This document shows, in pieces, positions 25,037 through 26,103 of a stretch of 26,103 nt of DNA (the first letter of the stretch is position 1; each line of letters opens with the position of its first letter). The stretch comes from DASPJQ01 sp035299065. GTDB taxonomy: Bacteria; Bacteroidota; Bacteroidia; Flavobacteriales_D; UBA2798. The stretch lies in the NCBI GenBank assembly GCA_035299065.1, contig DATGXI010000130.1, forward strand, positions 1 through 26,103, written 5' to 3'. Under the pieces are notes generated by a model. It saw only the letters and a program-made list of their open reading frames with translations, had not been told where the DNA came from and did no database searches. Position numbers and translations under genes: made by a program.

Positions 25037-26103
25037 ATGGCAAAGAAGAGGAAGAATGAACTTCAGGGCCTTCACAACGAAACAGGTGAATTAAGGCCAT
25101 TGCAGCCCGGTGAGTTGCATGAAGTAAAAGCCGATTACGTGATGAAAGAAAAACACACACGCACGCTCCATGAAACAGCCGGCCGGCCGTCTTACAGTGC
25201 TGCTTACGGTTATTTTCAATTGTACGATTCGGTTGGTAAGTTTACTACCGTTAAATTTTTAAACGACACATCCATTACAACCCCGGTTTTTGTACGCTTT
25301 AGTACGGTTTTAGGTGCTCCTGGTTTACACTTTACAAACCGCGAGGCCAGCGAGTTTTCGGTTAAATTTTATACCGAAGAAGGCATTGTGGATCTGCCAG
25401 GTTTTAACATACCGGTGTCGTATACAAAAGATGCCATGCGCTTCAGGGAAATGGCTTTTGATTTATGCGATCAAATGGACAAACCTGATTTTTCGTTGAA
25501 CGATGCTTATTGGGAAATTGTTGGTGCCATGCCGCAAAGCATTCACCGTATTTTATGGAACATGAGTGATCGTACATTGCCGCGTAGTTTTCGTATGATG
25601 GACGGTTTTGGCAAGTATCCCTTTGTATTTGTGAATATTCTGCATGAAATATTCTTCATAAAATTCCATTGGAAACCCATGTTAGGCGTACACGCCATAA
25701 CAGGTGATGAGGCGCGTAAGATTAGTGAAATGGACCCTGAATTTTACAGGCGTGATTTGTGGGAAAGTATTGACAGTGGTTTTTTTCCTGAATGGGAACT
25801 TGGTATACAGGTTATCCCTTTTAACATGGCAGCTGCGTTTAAGAATGAGTTAACTGACAGTACACGCCTTATTCCCGAAGAACTGGTACCTGTTGAAATT
25901 ATTGGCAAATTGGTTTTAGACCGAAATCCCGATAATTTTCTGACCGAAGCAATGCAAATTGAATTTAATCATGAAAATGTGATTCCTGGAATTGACTCCA
26001 TGCCCTTGTCAAAAAGCGAAAACTATTTTGTAAAAGACGGAAAAGAAATTCTGGAAAACGAGAATGGGTTTAGTGTTCAAAATGGCTTGAAGGGACCTTT
26101 GTT
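25037..26103 (+). CDS. Divergent catalase-family protein, 3' end missing
   Basis: The frame from ATG 25037 runs off the window (at least 355 codons). It is clearly of the heme catalase family: YGYFQLYDSVGKFTTVKFL, TPVFVRFSTVLG, KFYTEEGIVDL, MSDRTLPRSFRMMDGFG, FIKFHWKP and RNPDNF. Several active-site features differ from ordinary catalases as I know them. H45 (RTLHE) may be the distal histidine but is followed by a longer segment before YGYF. N124 (PGFNIP) keeps one Asn. The RDxRGF-type segment reads NREASEF, and after VIPGID the expected DPLLQGR-like stretch is absent up to the window end. It may have altered heme binding or activity. Its start is 6 bases after ligD, so it is likely part of that operon. 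Confidence 0.8.
   Translation, partial: MAKKRKNELQGLHNETGELRPLQPGELHEVKADYVMKEKHTRTLHETAGRPSYSAAYGYFQLYDSVGKFTTVKFLNDTSITTPVFVRFSTVLGAPGLHFTNREASEFSVKFYTEEGIVDLPGFNIPVSYTKDAMRFREMAFDLCDQMDKPDFSLNDAYWEIVGAMPQSIHRILWNMSDRTLPRSFRMMDGFGKYPFVFVNILHEIFFIKFHWKPMLGVHAITGDEARKISEMDPEFYRRDLWESIDSGFFPEWELGIQVIPFNMAAAFKNELTDSTRLIPEELVPVEIIGKLVLDRNPDNFLTEAMQIEFNHENVIPGIDSMPLSKSENYFVKDGKEILENENGFSVQNGLKGPL

Overview
The window looks like a chromosomal segment of a member of the Bacteroidota. Several proteins are built for the type IX secretion system (T9SS), including a large protease with a type A C-terminal sorting domain and a GldN/PorN-family protein. Start codons lack Shine-Dalgarno sequences and sit behind A/T-rich leaders. 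Several genes are preceded by matches to the Bacteroidota promoter pattern (TTG, about 20 bases, TAnnTTTG). No tRNA, rRNA, CRISPR array or insertion sequence was seen.

Layout, left to right. Positions 1-6530 are a cell-envelope and secretion region: a partial secreted protein (minus strand), a GldN-like protein with an N-terminal MORN-like region (plus strand), a small CAGAG-type intergenic repeat, and a 1396-residue M4 metalloprotease (minus strand) with its own terminator. Positions 6830-9072 hold an A/T-rich two-gene block: an AAA/STAND-type ATPase followed by a PLD-type nuclease-like protein whose C-terminal zinc ribbon has lost half or all of each cysteine pair. This pair is the best candidate here for an undescribed, possibly defensive, system. 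Positions 9140-13827 carry a TTG-started rhomboid protease, a twice-frameshifted small secreted gene, a GAF-domain protein, a WG-repeat-like secreted protein and an unrecognised exported protein.

Positions 13828-14742 are a decaying stretch that includes a remnant of a DUF1772-like membrane protein on the minus strand. Positions 14743-17251 encode a secreted beta-propeller protein, a TPR protein and a small exported protein. Positions 17452-20028 encode cyanophycin synthetase. Two small minus-strand genes follow: a coiled-coil protein and a stand-alone sensor-like domain.

Positions 21210-26103 form a tight plus-strand operon: a lysine-rich DUF6496-like protein, Ku, a three-domain LigD (phosphoesterase, ligase, polymerase) and a divergent catalase-family protein cut by the window end. 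Together these suggest a DNA double-strand-break repair (NHEJ) module coupled to DNA-binding and peroxide-protection functions. All family assignments come from reading motifs by eye; no database search was possible.
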